DNA from: Benincasa hispida
Lineage: Eukaryota; Streptophyta; Magnoliopsida; Cucurbitales; Cucurbitaceae
Assembly (NCBI RefSeq): GCF_009727055.1
Contig: NC_052352.1
Location: 20,635,465-20,699,464 of the forward strand
Direction: 5' to 3'
DNA: 64,000 nt
Of this stretch, positions 1 through 12,695 are shown piece by piece. The first letter of the stretch is position 1. Every line of letters starts with the position of its first letter. The notes beneath the pieces are model-generated. The model was not told the DNA's origin and ran no database searches. It was given only the letters and a program-made list of their open reading frames with translations. The translations under genes and the position numbers were made by a program.

Positions 1-109
1 CCATACGTTAAGGTCAGGCACCGTGCTTCATTTATTTGCTTTTCTGTTCCTTTGTATATTCTAATCAACAGCAGTTTGATGTTATTTACTTTGAGCAATC
101 CGTTATCAG

Positions 110-3100
110 GGTTCTCGAGCCAGAGCACTCTATAAAGCTGGTTTGCGGACACCTTTAGCAATTGCAGAAGCCTCTGATGCTGAATTAGTTAAAGCTCTTT
201 TTGAGTCTGCATCATGGACTGCAGAAGGTGAGCTTAACAAGACACGATTATTTGTTTGTGCTGATTCTGGTCAGCAGGTAAATTATCCTTGATATTGTGC
301 GATTTCCTCGCCCAAGGAGTTTGTTCAAATTTTGTAGTTGATTTTAGTGGGAGGGTGTAATGGCTGCATGAAGCAATCTAGTTTCAAGGACTAGGGAGAG
401 TATTCTGATTGACCCTCTATTTATCGGGGATGCTAACCTACTAAGTAAACCAACCAACTGACCAACAAACCAAGACCAACAATGAAAACAAACTCAAATC
501 ACAGTTACAAATTAATTCCTAATTATTGTACACCAGCCTCCCTGTCTATGAACTTGGGTTTAGTCATTGTTCTCAACCCATTACTAACTAATTATGACAC
601 GATCTTGGAAATATGTTGTCTTCAACCCATGTTGGGAAACAACCAAACTCTTTCAGACAGAAAACAAAAGGATACTAAATACAAAGATTATATAGCAGAC
701 ATAAAGATATGGGGAGGCATGACCAGAAAGAACTCTATGTAATACATAAGGTAAGCCCAAAAGCTAGACATTTTACATTCTTTGCCCACCAATGGTGGAA
801 AAAGTACATCCTGTCCGAAACAACAGTCTGAGCTGCAGTAAATCAAATAGACAATGAACTCTGAACTGTAGTATTTAAATATGCACAAATACCTGATACT
901 CTAATGATTTTTCACTTAGTTGTAGTGATAATTTGTTGAGTCATTAGGATTGCGGAGTGTGATTCATTCTCTATTCTTTTACTTTTCATTTATTTTCAGA
1001 TTCAAACCACTATATTCTTAGGGATTAAATGATTTCTGGCTAGTGGCTACTGTTATAATCGTAGTTATCTTGCCCCAGTTTCAAAATTCTAATATTGAGG
1101 TTGATTGTATAGAGAGTACAGCACAAAAACGGATGCATGTTGGATTAGCTAGGAAGATTAAGCACGGTGCTCGTAAAGTTGTTCTTGATAAAGCTGAAGA
1201 GGCAAGGATTGCTGCATTCTCAGCTTTTAAATCATTGGGGTTTATTGTGCCACAAATTTCTCGTCCCTTATCAGCAAGTGCAGATGGAAATATAACAGCA
1301 CAAGCGGCTGCAAGTTTTCCCTCTGAAATCGATACTTTTAACAGAGTTGTTAGCACACGACAAATGGAGCATGTTTTAACAAAGTCATGTGTTGGAGGAA
1401 CTTCCAGTTCTGAAAAAGTAGGTGGCAAGAACCTGAGTGAAACAGGAGCAATTTCTGTTGAAGTAAAACAGCCCACTTTTGGTGTTACTCCTCCAGTGAA
1501 TGTTGGAGGGTCTGCAATCCAGGAGTCAAATACCGTTGTTGAAGGTGCAGGAAAGGTAGATGTTGCAATCTCTAATCACATGGAAAGAATTACTGATAAA
1601 GATGCTTGGAGGGAACAACATAGTATTAAAGTTTTGCATCCTCTGAAAAGAGACGGTTCTTCCATGAAAGGTCCTATCAGTGCAGCTAGCGCATCTGGTG
1701 GATTTGAATCTTTCTTGGATTTGTGGGATGCTAGCCAGGAATTTTATTTTGATCTCTATTACACCAAACGATCTGAAGTGAATTCCGTTGTCCCCTTTGA
1801 ATTACATGGGATAGCCATCTGTTGGGAAAATTCTCCGGTGTATTATGTGAACCTCCCAAAGGATTTGTTGGGCTCCAAGAGTGGAAAAGGACTTTATCCA
1901 GATGACAGCACATCTGGTGATCAGGTGGATGTTTCACAATATAAACATTGGTTTGAGATGATAGAAACGAGATGGAAAAAGATCAGGGAAATTTTTGCGA
2001 AGAAAAATGTTAGAAAGTTTGCATGGAATTTGAAAATTCAGGTTCAGGTACTTAAATGTCCGGGAGTTTCCATCCAGAAATTGGGTTTCCTGAATTCTGC
2101 TCGACGTAATATGGGTCTTAAACTTGTGGATGGTTCATATTTAGTGTTGTCCAGGGTTCACATAAGCAATGTAATTGACATGTGCATTGTAGCTTGGATT
2201 CTTTGGCCAGATGACGAGAGAAATTCAACCCCAAACCTGGAGAAGGTATGGCAGAATCAACTCAACTTATGCAAAAACATAACTGAAGAATATATATTTT
2301 TTACTAGTATCATTTTTCAACCAAGATAACACATTATTTTGAAGGATTTTCTGCTGTGATGAATTGTCTAATATTTTATGATATCTGATCTTCAACTGAA
2401 ATTGTGATGGTGATGAAATAGGAAGTCAAGAAAAGATTATCTGGTGAAGCAGCTGCTGCTGCTACCCGGAGTGGCCAGTGGAAGAATCAGATGAGAAGAG
2501 TAGCCCATAATGGTTGCTGTCGGCGTGTTGCACAGACACGAGCTCTATGTTCTGTACTCTGGAAGCTAATAATTTCTGAAAAGTTCTTGGAAGCTCTCAA
2601 CGATATAGAGATTCCATTGGTAAATTTTGCCTTTTGTTTTCCCCTGTACGTTTTGCTGAAGGGAAGATGACATTAGGATAAGAGTTGATTCTTCTAATGC
2701 TAATAAAAATAATAAACAGTAGCTGTTAGAAGGTTGTTTGCTATAAATATGATGCAATTCTGATCTAATTGTCGTAAGAATAAAAACAATCAGATTTAAG
2801 TTCACGTTCATATTTGCTTTTGTTGCTTTTTAGCAAGATTTAAATGGTACTTAATATGAAGTTTTCTTCTTCCACAAAGCAGCTGTATGATATCTGTAAC
2901 TTCAGCCTAAATATATTACCAATTATACTATTGAAGCATTTGAATTCGTTTAACCAATGGAAACTTTTGTAGGTAAGTATTCTTGCTGATATGGAGACCT
3001 GGGGGATAGGTGTTGACATGGAGGGATGCATTCGGGCCCGTAATTTACTGGGAAAAAAACTCAGGTGCCTTGAGAAGGAAGCTTATAGGCTAGCTGGCAT

Positions 3101-5793
3101 GACCTTCTCCCTGTATGCAGCAGCAGATATTGCTAATGTTCTATATGGACATTTGAAGCTGTCTATTCCAGAGGGGTTCAACAAAGGCAAACAACATCCA
3201 AGTACTGATAAACATTGTTTGGACTTGCTGAGGTAATAAATTGATTTTAATAATTTTTATGCATGCATGCAAAATTGATAATAAATGCAAGGATGCAGGA
3301 TATGGAACTATAAACTTTCTGATGTTCATTGGCCTCTCCATTTTAATTCTAACTCCGAGTTAACAGGAAAAGGCCTCCAATATCGTTGAGTCTTCAAATC
3401 TTATTTCCCCTCAACAATACCAACATAAGAATTAAGAGGCTCTAGGCTTAGCATCCGCATTCTGAATTCATTGTCCTTGGGTGGTGGGCTCCATCAGATT
3501 TCTTTCATCATCTTTCAGCAAGTAATTGTAAGAGTAAAATAACCCGAAGGCAATAACAAGGTTCCTCCCTTTTCTCTCTCGAGAATTCAAATCCAAAAAC
3601 AAGCTCCCCTCCCAATCAACCTAACGATTATTTATATACCCCCTCTATCAGTAACAGACACCTCACTCTCATGCCAGTGGTCCCCCCACAACCATACACG
3701 TTCCCTCCTCACTTAACATTCTCAGCATTAACACTCTTCCCCAATTACCTTCTTACCATTTCTTTGATATTGAAATACAATTGGTGGCCCAACATTAATC
3801 TTTTATCATATCCCAGAAAGTTGAGCATCCTCTTTTGTTGAGCCAACTGGAACGGTGAGTTGATCTTTTTTCCACCTGTAGTTGCCCAAAAAACCACACA
3901 TTCCATCATCCAACTGAGGGAATGCGTTTTTTCTGAATACAAGCAATTTCCTTCTCATATTTTTCTTGCTTAAAGAAATTCAAATAAAGAGGAAATCACA
4001 TCATTTTCACCATGGCATTTTAAAGCCATCTAAGTTGACACAATAAAAGGGGAGGGAAGCATAATCTTTTTCTCCGTTTTTTCAATGCAATGAAAGTTTC
4101 TTTGAACCCAATGCAGAAATTGTTTTCAACAATGCAGCCGCTCTAGTTCATACTTCAAATTAATATTAAACGCTGATAAGAGGACAATTACTTGCCTTGC
4201 ACTTTATTTGAATCCAAATGCTGAAGCCTTGAATTTTAAAATACTAGCAGAAATTGAAATCTCTAGACTCTAAGAGAAGAGAGGAGCATTTTCAATTCCA
4301 TCGTACGACGTGCTTAAATGCACCTAATTTATTTATTTACTGGATACCAAATGATGTAATACGATTGGGATACTTTGGTAAATTCATATTAATCGTGGTT
4401 AATCTTCAATTCATGACCAAACATGTATCAGTAACGAAGAATTTAATAGATTTTAAGAGGGAGAAAGTAACTGCAAGTTCATATTCCTGTAAGTCCATAA
4501 ATGTTCATACAAAAGTTTTGAATTCTGAAGGATATCTGACTCGCTTACCGTGCATTTTCTTAGCGCTCTCGTGTGTCTAGGGAGCCAAGCATTTGATATA
4601 GATCTTATATTTCAGGAATGAACACCCTATTGTTCCAGTCATTAAAGAGCACCGGACATTGGCAAAGCTCTTTAACTGTACTTTGGGATCCATTTGCTCG
4701 TTAGCTAAGCTATCTGCAAGGACACATAAATACACGCTACATGGTCATTGGCTCCAAACATCCACAGCAACTGGCCGGCTTTCCATGGAGGAGCCTAACC
4801 TTCAGGTATGGGGTTTTATTTCCTCTTTTCCATATTTTGTTTATGATATTAAAGATGAAACAACATGCTAAAGTTTGAATTCTTGGAGTGCAGTGTGTTG
4901 AGCATGCGGTAGATTTCAAAATGAATGAAGAAGATGTTGAGCATTGTAAAATTAACGCTCGTGATTTTTTCATCTCTACGCAGGTATTTCCATTAAGTTC
5001 TATTTACTAACCTCTTAAGAATTTATGGTGGATGAGAGTTTAGTCTCCATTTCAATTTCATTCTTTGATGAAATTTATTGTCTCTCAAAAAATATTTCTT
5101 GAGCATTATGGATCTTTTTGGGGTCCATGCTTCTCTTACATTGTATCTAGCAATCTGTATCAAGAAATTAATAACAATAATCACTGTTCACATTCTTCTT
5201 TCCAACACTTTTGATAGTCCAGAGTGTGGACAAATACACGATTCAATTTCCTTCTAAGTGGGTGTCTTTTGAGTTTGTCGCCTGTCCATGCTATTTAGTT
5301 TTATATCTTTCTGAATAGATTTTTTTTTTCTAAAAAAAAAAAGCGATTTTGTAGAAATATGATATGGAGGATAAAATTGTTTCAATTTTTATTTTACGAT
5401 TGCAATTTGGGATCTGGCAATTTTGTATGAAAGTGATCCAAAAGAGCAAAATGTATGTAGCATAATTTATATTCGTAAAAACCCCTGGTTCTCAACATTT
5501 ACTTCGTTTTTAATATTGTGACAACCAATAATACTGATGTAATAATTACATCAAATGGTCTTGGTGGTCCATGATATTTTGCATGCCACTTTGCCTGTAA
5601 ACTATTAGCCCAACGGGGTTAAAATATGAAAAATGTACAAAATACAATTTACTTGATGTTTATGCATGAAATGGTGAACTGATGATTGTGAATTATGTCG
5701 GATTTAATCTATGGCGAGGTGATGTCAGTGAATGTAGTAGCTGTGACAACTTGGATAGGATGACTTTAATAGTGTGTAAAGACTACTTACCCC

Positions 5794-5824
<31 letters not shown>

Positions 5825-7442
5825 AAAAGTGTGTTAAGAGTAGATTTGGAGTAGTCTGTCTGTTTGACTTTGGGAGTAAATATCAAACATTTTTTTTTGG
5901 TTAAGTAGTTTCATTCATCAAAGAAGTTATGACTTATGAGCATTCAACAGTTACCGCTTTTCTCCAGAGGTTGGCATTTATGCTGCTGTCTTGTCTGAAA
6001 GTGAGATGATTGTTTTCTCTTTTATTTTAGTTAAAGAATCAAAGATTCTATTCTGCGTGCAACCTTGGTTGAGTTGTGATTTTAATATACTGTAGGAAAA
6101 TTGGCTACTCTTATCGGCGGATTATTCTCAGATAGAGTTACGGCTGATGGCACATTTTTCAAAAGACTCCTTACTGATTGAACTCCTCAGTAAACCTCAT
6201 GGGGATGTGTTTACTATGATTGCTGCTAGATGGACAGGGAAGACGGAAGACTCTGTTGGATCTCATGAGCGAGATCAGACCAAAAGGTTGGTATATGGAA
6301 TCCTTTATGGAATGGGCGCCAAAACACTTGCATTACAACTGGAATGTAGTAAAGATCAGGCTGTAGAGAAAATTCAAAGTTTCAAGAGTTCTTTCCCTGG
6401 TGTGGCTTCATGGCTTCATGAGGTGGTTGCATTTTGCCGTCAGAAGGGGTAAAAACTTATTGTTCTCTTTGGTATTTTTCTATTTTCATTTGTTTAGATA
6501 AATTCTTATTCTAAGTCGTAGGAGGTTACCTGGAAATGGGTCCTCTATACATGCACTTATAAATTTGTGTACGAGAGTGTATGCTGAAACAATATATACA
6601 TCTAAACTTGCTTTGGATTTCCTTTCACTTGCGTATCACATTCTATCGCAATTTTTTTCAGGTATGTTGAAACTCTAAAAGGAAGAAGACGCTTCTTGTC
6701 AAAAATTAATTCTCCAAACAGCAAAGAAAAATCAAAAGCACAGCGACAAGCTGTGAATTCAGTTTGTCAGGTATTTCTACCTTTTCCTTTTGTGTGATTA
6801 CCATTTACCATTCTTCTGTTCTGGGGTGGCTTGAAGGAACTCCCCTCTCTCTCCCTGTCTTGATTTTAGGAGTATTCTGTAATTATGTGCTAGTAGTTTT
6901 GCTTTTACTAGGGTTCAGCGGCGGACATAATTAAAGTGGCTATGATCAACATTTACTCCGTCATTGGAATGGATGACCCGGGGAATCCTACAGAGTTACC
7001 TGCAGCTAACTCTAATATACTGAGGGGCCACTGCCGAATTGTATTACAGGTTCATATGCAGTTTCCTTTTTCAAACTGCATAACTTTTACAGTTGCCTTG
7101 TTCTTTACTGTCTATTTGACTTCATGTAGAATCATTTCAGTAATTACGAAGTTTTTTACGCAGGTACATGATGAGTTAGTGTTAGAAGTGGACCCTTCCG
7201 TCGTCAAGGAGGCAGCAGCTATGTTACAGAAGAGTATGGAAAATGCTGCCTCCCTTCTGGGTAAATATGTAGCATTTACATTTTTCCTTTTTCTACATTC
7301 AAAATGTCCATCACAAGATCTGTAAATCCGATTCTTTTCAGTTCCTTTGCAAGTCAAACTGAAAGTTGGACGAACATGGGGTTCTTTGGAGCCATTCTTG
7401 CATGATAACGTCAAGATTGAAGTTCTTGTACCTGGATCTTGA
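110..7442 (+). CDS. TEB: DNA polymerase theta (TEBICHI), C-terminal part, eleven exons
   Basis: Plant helicase-polymerase of the Pol theta family, which acts in the nucleus in microhomology-mediated end joining. Exons inferred from splice sites and frame: 110-227, 1113-2245, 2422-2619, 2973-3232, 4616-4805, 4894-4983, 6096-6448, 6662-6770, 6912-7049, 7164-7260, 7342-7442. They sum to 2787 nt (928 codons plus TGA) with every phase consistent. Exon 110-227 encodes the HhH-like segment after the helicase ([18 protein letters not shown]). The 1113-2245 exon holds an exonuclease-like domain ([20 protein letters not shown]). Polymerase motif A is [10 protein letters not shown] (Asp at 6120), the O helix [16 protein letters not shown] starts at 6270, [16 protein letters not shown] crosses the 6770/6912 junction, and motif [10 protein letters not shown] starts at 7164. 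All catalytic residues are present. The O helix has Tyr where Taq polymerase has Phe, as in other Pol theta proteins. The helicase half lies left of the window. The least certain splice is 227/1113; a longer first exon ending at 277 is possible but fits the family less well. Confidence 0.92.
5790..5828 (+). repeat. Poly(C) then poly(A) homopolymer junction in a TEBICHI intron
   Basis: A run of 25 C is followed directly by 14 A inside the 1.1-kb intron 4984-6095. The minus strand is an uninterrupted G25, so G-quadruplex formation is possible. The exact run length is likely to be unreliable in an assembly. Confidence 0.9.
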
Positions 7443-8340
7443 CCACCAAATTTTTTTTATTACGAAGAGGAATTTTCAGATAACTAGACCAAGGTCTGTA
7501 TGTTATAGCCATATAAAATTCGTCTGTTCCAGCAAATTCATCAGAATTCGATCATCTGCTAAAACTTTCATCTTGGTTTCTTGGTTCAAATTAATAGTTT
7601 TTAAATATATATTCTATTTTTCTTGTCAGATGGTAAATGTTCTTAGTCTGATTGAACTTAAAAGGGTTTCAGTTTCTTCAGCAGAATGCTTGGTGGAAGC
7701 AATAGAAAATCTGTTCTCAAGAACAAAGCTGATGGGAACAGTGCTTGGCATTATTCTGAGACCTTTTGTCGGATGCTTCAATCGGTATTTTCGTTTACTC
7801 AGCAGCCTCCAAATCAACCAAACAATTCACCGAAAAATCTGTTGTATGGCGGCAAAGTAAATGGATGGTCTGCCTTTGACAGTCAGAGTGGTCACCTCTC
7901 ATCTCTCTTCTGCTGTTGTTGCCTTCCCTTGGAGTCATCTTTCAGCATCTGCTTGTTGCAACAATTCCTTAGCAGAGTTACTCAAGTTGATTGCGAATTG
8001 AGGGAAGACCCATCGTTCCTACTATCTTCTAATGTTATTTTACCTTTTGACTGAACTGGTGATATTCTCCCCCACACTGCTGTATGGATTATGAGTAGAA
8101 GTGTTTCGTGATTCTGCAAACAACATACTCAGAGAAGCTACAGAGTGACATCTTAGCGAGAGCAAGAATCCCAAGGCGGCATACTTGTTAAGCTACCAAT
8201 ACCTTTCCGAGAAAGAGCTGCATTTTGTTTCTCATTTGATACTTCATTGCATTGAGCGAATTGACCTGACTTGAACATTTCCAGCATCTTCTCAGTCATC
8301 CTCATGTCTTTACTGCCAAGGTTTTGCCATCCTTGTTTGT
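7443..8340 (+). other. Probable 3' UTR / downstream region of TEBICHI
   Basis: This stretch follows the TGA at 7440-7442 and is less AT-rich than the sequence beyond it. Open frames at 7366-7860 and 7686-8054 overlap one another, show no recognisable domain, and begin inside the last coding exon or beyond the stop. I read it as untranslated or downstream sequence. No clear polyadenylation site was assigned. Confidence 0.4.
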
Positions 8341-9917
8341 TAGGGTATGCGTTTGGCCACTATTTCCATAAACTATAACAACAAATTTCAGCTATTGCAT
8401 TTGGAGATGAGTTTTTCAGTGAGATTCAATGCTGGCCTCTCTCCACCCCCTTCAAGCTCTCTTCATTTTGGCACCATTTCTCTTGTTTCAATCTGTGCAT
8501 AATGATAGTGTTATTAAATTATTTAATGATATTTCATTCTTTTAGTGTGCCTTTGTTAATCATTGAACCATTTTTTTTATGAGACAATCTTTGAATTATT
8601 GTCGAAGAACCTTTCGTTGGTTCATTTAAACTCTGCATTGGTTTGTTTTGCAGGTAAGTGTTTTATAGTATGATTTGTAAATCTTAACATATTATATATA
8701 TGTGTGTGTGTATATATAATATATTTAAAAAAAAATCCCTTTTTCTCCCCTTCCAAAATGCCTCTTCTTTTCATTGTGATGTGACGAGTTAATATTTAAT
8801 GATCACAACCATATTTTCTTGAATTGTATAGGACGGCTTCCTGTAATTTAACTTTAATAAAATTTTTAGTCGGACGAATAACCGAAGAATACCAAGAAAA
8901 ATGGGAACAATGATAAATTTAGTTTTGATGTTTGATTTCATTAAATTAGAATTTTGTCATTTTTTTAAAATAGTTAAGTAATGTTTTTGAAGTTGAGTTT
9001 TCATGATTTTTTTTTAACGCGTATATAGAATTTGGTAGGTAATTCCATTGTTAGAGGATTTACATTATAGAAATAGCTACGTTCCTAATTTCTTGTGATT
9101 GACCTTTTTATTTGCAAAAATAATATTTGAAAATTTTGATCCTTTTTCAAAACTACCGTCCTGTTTTAGACCTTTCCTTGCAATTTCTATTGATTTAAAA
9201 AGAGGCCCAATACCATCTTTCATCGGCCTTCATCTTTCTGGGCCTTTTGTTCAAACTGGATCCAATTTACCTAGACCGCCCCGTACATGTGATTAACCCA
9301 TGAATTGAGTGGTTCACAATTTTTTCCCAAAAACTTTGCTAAAAGATGTATATATAAATAAAAAAAAGCTTTGCGGGAAAGGACTAAAATTAATATATAT
9401 TTAAATTAACGTGATATAAAAAATGATATTAATATTTTTTTCACATTTTAGTCACCATGTCTCTTTTTTATCTACATCAAATAACCAACGCATCGAACCA
9501 TCGAGTATGTGCTTTTTTTATTTTTAAAATAACCAATGATATTCAAAATTATAACATGGAAATAATGTTTTTTTTTTTTTTTAATCTAGAACAAAGTTTT
9601 GAGACACATGTTTGGTTAAACATGATATAATTAAAAGTTCATTATTAATATTTTTATGGTTGCTCTCAATAAATATGTACATGGTGATCTTAATATTTAC
9701 ATGTTAGTATTTGATAAAAATCATGAAAATCACGTTTCAAAACTATTCTACCAAAGGAACAAGACAGTAAATGATTGAAGACAATCAAACTATATATAAT
9801 CCAAGATAGAGATAGCGACTTGTAGAGAATAGGTGAAATAGAATAGTTGAAGCGAAAGAGAAAGATAATAAAGATAGTGGTAGACAAAAAGCAAAGTATG
9901 ACCATATGAAAGATTTA

Positions 9918-10005
9918 AATTCGAATATAGTTCAATAAAAAAAAGGACATCAATTACTAAATAAAAGTTTGATGGTTCGATCCCACACCACAATAGTTTT
10001 ACACC
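9918..10005 (+). repeat. tRNA-derived SINE-like relic
   Basis: A-box-like TATAGTTCAATAAA near 9926-9939 and a good B box GGTTCGATCCC at 9974-9984. The spacing and lack of a cloverleaf point to a decayed SINE head rather than a tRNA gene. Confidence 0.4.
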
Positions 10006-10740
10006 ATTTGAAAAGAAATAGAGAAATGTTTGGTTTCTCTTTCTACATTTGCTTTTGCTTTTTAAGAAGCCATATTGAGTCCAATAAATCCTAAATTATA
10101 TGGTGGGCTAGCCAGCCTAAACGCATTTCAATCAATATCTCACATGTGAACTATTTCAGGTGAATCTAAAAAACCCCTTTCTTATTTCTCCTTTTTTTTC
10201 TCTCTCTCTCTCTCCCTTTATAAGATAAAAGGTCTTTTTGAGACCCATCCTGTGACTTTGTGGTATCAGAAATCTTTATGGTGGGAATAGTGTCATCCAC
10301 TAATTAAAGAAAAAGAAAAAGAAAAGGAAAAGGAAAAAAAAAAAAAACAATCTTCCACTTGCATTTTTCTTCTTCTACTTCACAAAAATATTTCAACAAA
10401 ATCTTCTCTTTTTATGGGGATGGAGAGTTATAAGGCAAAGCACATGCTTTAGTGGGCCGGTTTGTGTTGCAATACAAATCTACTCACTAGAACACGACAC
10501 ATATAGCAACAGCTACCCTTCAATTTCATTGAACTTCCCCACCACACTTTTTTTCCCTTGTCCAACCAACATCATTAAAACTTTTTCGATTTCGATTTCA
10601 TCGATTCAAACATAATTCAATGATAATAACATTTGTGGAAGGTTATCTCAAGCGGGACCCAAAGTTCATAGGTGAGTCAAGCTCAGGGAAAATTGGAAGG
10701 CGACATGAGAAATGCGGTTCATAAGAAAAAGTTGGAGCCT

Positions 10741-10775
10741 TATATTTTGGGCCAATCAGTTGGGCCCAAAATATA
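10741..10775. promoter_or_regulatory. Perfect 13-bp inverted repeat built on TGGGCC/GGCCCA
   Basis: Arms 10741-10753 (TATATTTTGGGCC) and 10763-10775 (GGCCCAAAATATA) are exact reverse complements with a 9-nt loop. TGGGCC/GGCCCA is the plant site II (TCP-binding) core. No adjacent gene was found, so a regulatory role is only a suggestion. Confidence 0.4.
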
Positions 10776-11360
10776 TATCAACTGAAAACTAATTGAGTTG
10801 CCTTTGGTCTGATACCCTATAACCTCGAGCGTCATAAATAGTTCTAACATCGACAGAGTTACACGTAAATACTGGCGATTGTAAGAGAAAAGGTATTAAA
10901 AATAGTCCCATTTAACGATCCCAGAAAGGAGGGTAACAAGAGCTCTGACTTTACTTTTGTATGCTTAGTTGAATTACATACTCTCTGTAATAACTTACGC
11001 ATTGAAGTGTGGTAAGCTCGACACCACACCTATGTGAAGATCTTTCACATAGGTCAGCTCGAAAAGTGAGACCAAATCGAAAAAAAGGGGTGAGAGGTCA
11101 AATCCATAGAAGCCTACGACAACGAGGAACGAGTGCGAGATCCACATGCCAACTACATCAATTACCATTTCAAAAATCATTGATTCAATTTTCCACATCA
11201 TCGAAACTTTTTCTATTATTAAAATTGATGCTAGTTTCCTCTCAATTTCTTTGTCTAAAACAAAGAAATCAATAGGTAAAAGTAATGTTTATTAGCTTAA
11301 TTATCAAAAACTAAATGGTTATGGAAAGAGCTTTTTTCATATTTCAAAAGACTTGACTTA

Positions 11361-11550
11361 GGGTGTGTTTGGAATGCATTTTCAAGTGTTTATTTTAAAA
11401 AATAAGTCATTTTGAAAAAAGTGGGAGTGTTTGGCAACGACCAAAAATAGTTTTTAAAGTGTATTTTCAATAATTTTTGTAAAAAATGTTTAAATAAAAA
11501 TGAGTTTTTAAAAAAAATAATTTTTTTCTCAAATCAACCCAAACGGGCCC
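11361..11550 (+). mobile_element. Tourist-like MITE with TTA target duplication
   Basis: A 190-bp element with ends GGGTGTGTTTGG and CCAAACGGGCCC, imperfect terminal inverted repeats of the GGGCCCGTTTGG type. TTA flanks it at 11358-11360 and 11551-11553, as expected for PIF/Harbinger-type insertion. The interior is non-coding and AT-rich. A second copy lies inverted at 12512-12692. Confidence 0.7.
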
Positions 11551-11599
11551 TTAATTTTTGAAAACACCTCTACAAAGTAGATAACAAACACAAAGAATC

Positions 11600-11825
11600 C
11601 AATAAGTGGATGTAATATTTCTAAATTTAATTTTTAAAAACCAAAAACCAAAAACCAAAAATAAAAAACCAAATGGTTATTAAACATAACCTACTTTTTA
11701 TTTTTTAAAGCGCTTTAGAAAATACAAGTAGAAAGTGTCACAAAATATATAAATTTATGAATGAAAGTAGTATTTATAAATTATTTTTTTAAAAATAAAA
11801 ACCAAAAAGTTAGCGAACAACACCT
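11600..11825. repeat. Degenerate MITE-like AT-rich repeat
   Basis: The composition (runs of AAAAACCAAAAACC, AACCAAATGGTTATTAAAC) matches the ends of the MITE pair at 42091-42700. It is read as a partial, decayed copy of that family; boundaries are uncertain. Confidence 0.35.
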
Positions 11826-12079
11826 GAATTATCAATTTAGTTGATACATTAGGTTTAAATTTAATTTGGACAATATGATTTGACCTTAATTTCATTTGGT
11901 CCCATCTGGTTTTTATGATTTGGTTAACCCTCACATTTCTTCCCTAAATTATTTTTTTATTCCTCCAAAATTCCACCTTGTTTTGGTCTATTTCTGACTT
12001 TAATTTACATGGTAAAACAATATTGTTTCGTAATTGGGTTTAATCAACTTCCGTTTGTAATTTCTCTCTATCTTTAGTA

Positions 12080-12175
12080 CAAATTAGGGTGGAGGATTCG
12101 AACCACGAACCTTTTGATCTTTTTACACATAAAAGCGTTAGTTGAGCTAAGCTTTGATTAGTACTCTCTCTTATT
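12080..12175 (-). repeat. tRNA-derived SINE-like relic
   Basis: On the minus strand the B box GGTTCGAATCC (12094-12104) lies downstream of an A-box-like GCTTAGCTCAACTAACGC (12135-12152). No cloverleaf is evident, so a SINE head is more likely than a functional tRNA. Confidence 0.5.
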
Positions 12176-12511
12176 TGTTATGCATTTTTAATTCTTAACA
12201 AAAATGTTTCTAAGTAATTTACTGAAAATTTTTCTTATTAAAAAAGTAAAGATAATAAGCACGCTTGATTATAGGAGGTCGTAGAATGAAAGTAAAGTTA
12301 CAAAAATGATTTTAATATATACAATTAAAGAAACATGTTATTCAACCACAAAATTGAAAAAATGACTCTATTGAAATATAATGAGTACAATTAAAACAAT
12401 TAGAATTTAGCTTCTATAGTTTATAAATAGTTTCTATGTTTTGATAAAAATATCATAAATAGTCTCTACAGGTAGGGACTGTTTATGAAGTTTTGTCAAA
12501 TCATAGACTAA

Positions 12512-12692
12512 AAGTCCATTTGAATTGATTTAAGAAAAAAATATTTTTCAAAAACTTATTTTATTTAAACACTTTTGATCAAAACGGTTTAAAATAATTT
12601 GAAAAACTATTTTGAGTGATAAACACTCCCGTTTCTTTCAAAATGACTTATTTTTAAAATTAAATATTTGAAAATGTAATCCAAATCCACCC
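12512..12692 (-). mobile_element. Tourist-like MITE, second copy, inverted
   Basis: The reverse complement is similar to the element at 11361-11550 over its length, including AAATAAGTCATTTTGAAA. Its ends are AAGTCCATTTGAAT and ATCCAAATCCACCC, and TAA flanks it at 12509-12511 and 12693-12695. Confidence 0.65.
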
Positions 12693-12695
12693 TAA

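Larger units (their letters stand above)
8341..11357. other. AT-rich intergenic sequence, no gene seen
   Basis: Short open frames only, with no family resemblance. It contains simple repeats (TA/TG near 8695-8720, CT near 10196-10213), a SINE-like relic near 9918-10005 and a perfect 13-bp inverted repeat at 10741-10775, listed separately. Confidence 0.6.

Noticed and set aside
1081..1476. 131-codon minus-strand frame
   Set aside because: It is antisense to the large TEBICHI exon, which has clear family support.
7686..8054. 122-codon plus-strand frame after the TEBICHI stop
   Set aside because: No domain, overlaps another open frame, lies in the likely 3' UTR.
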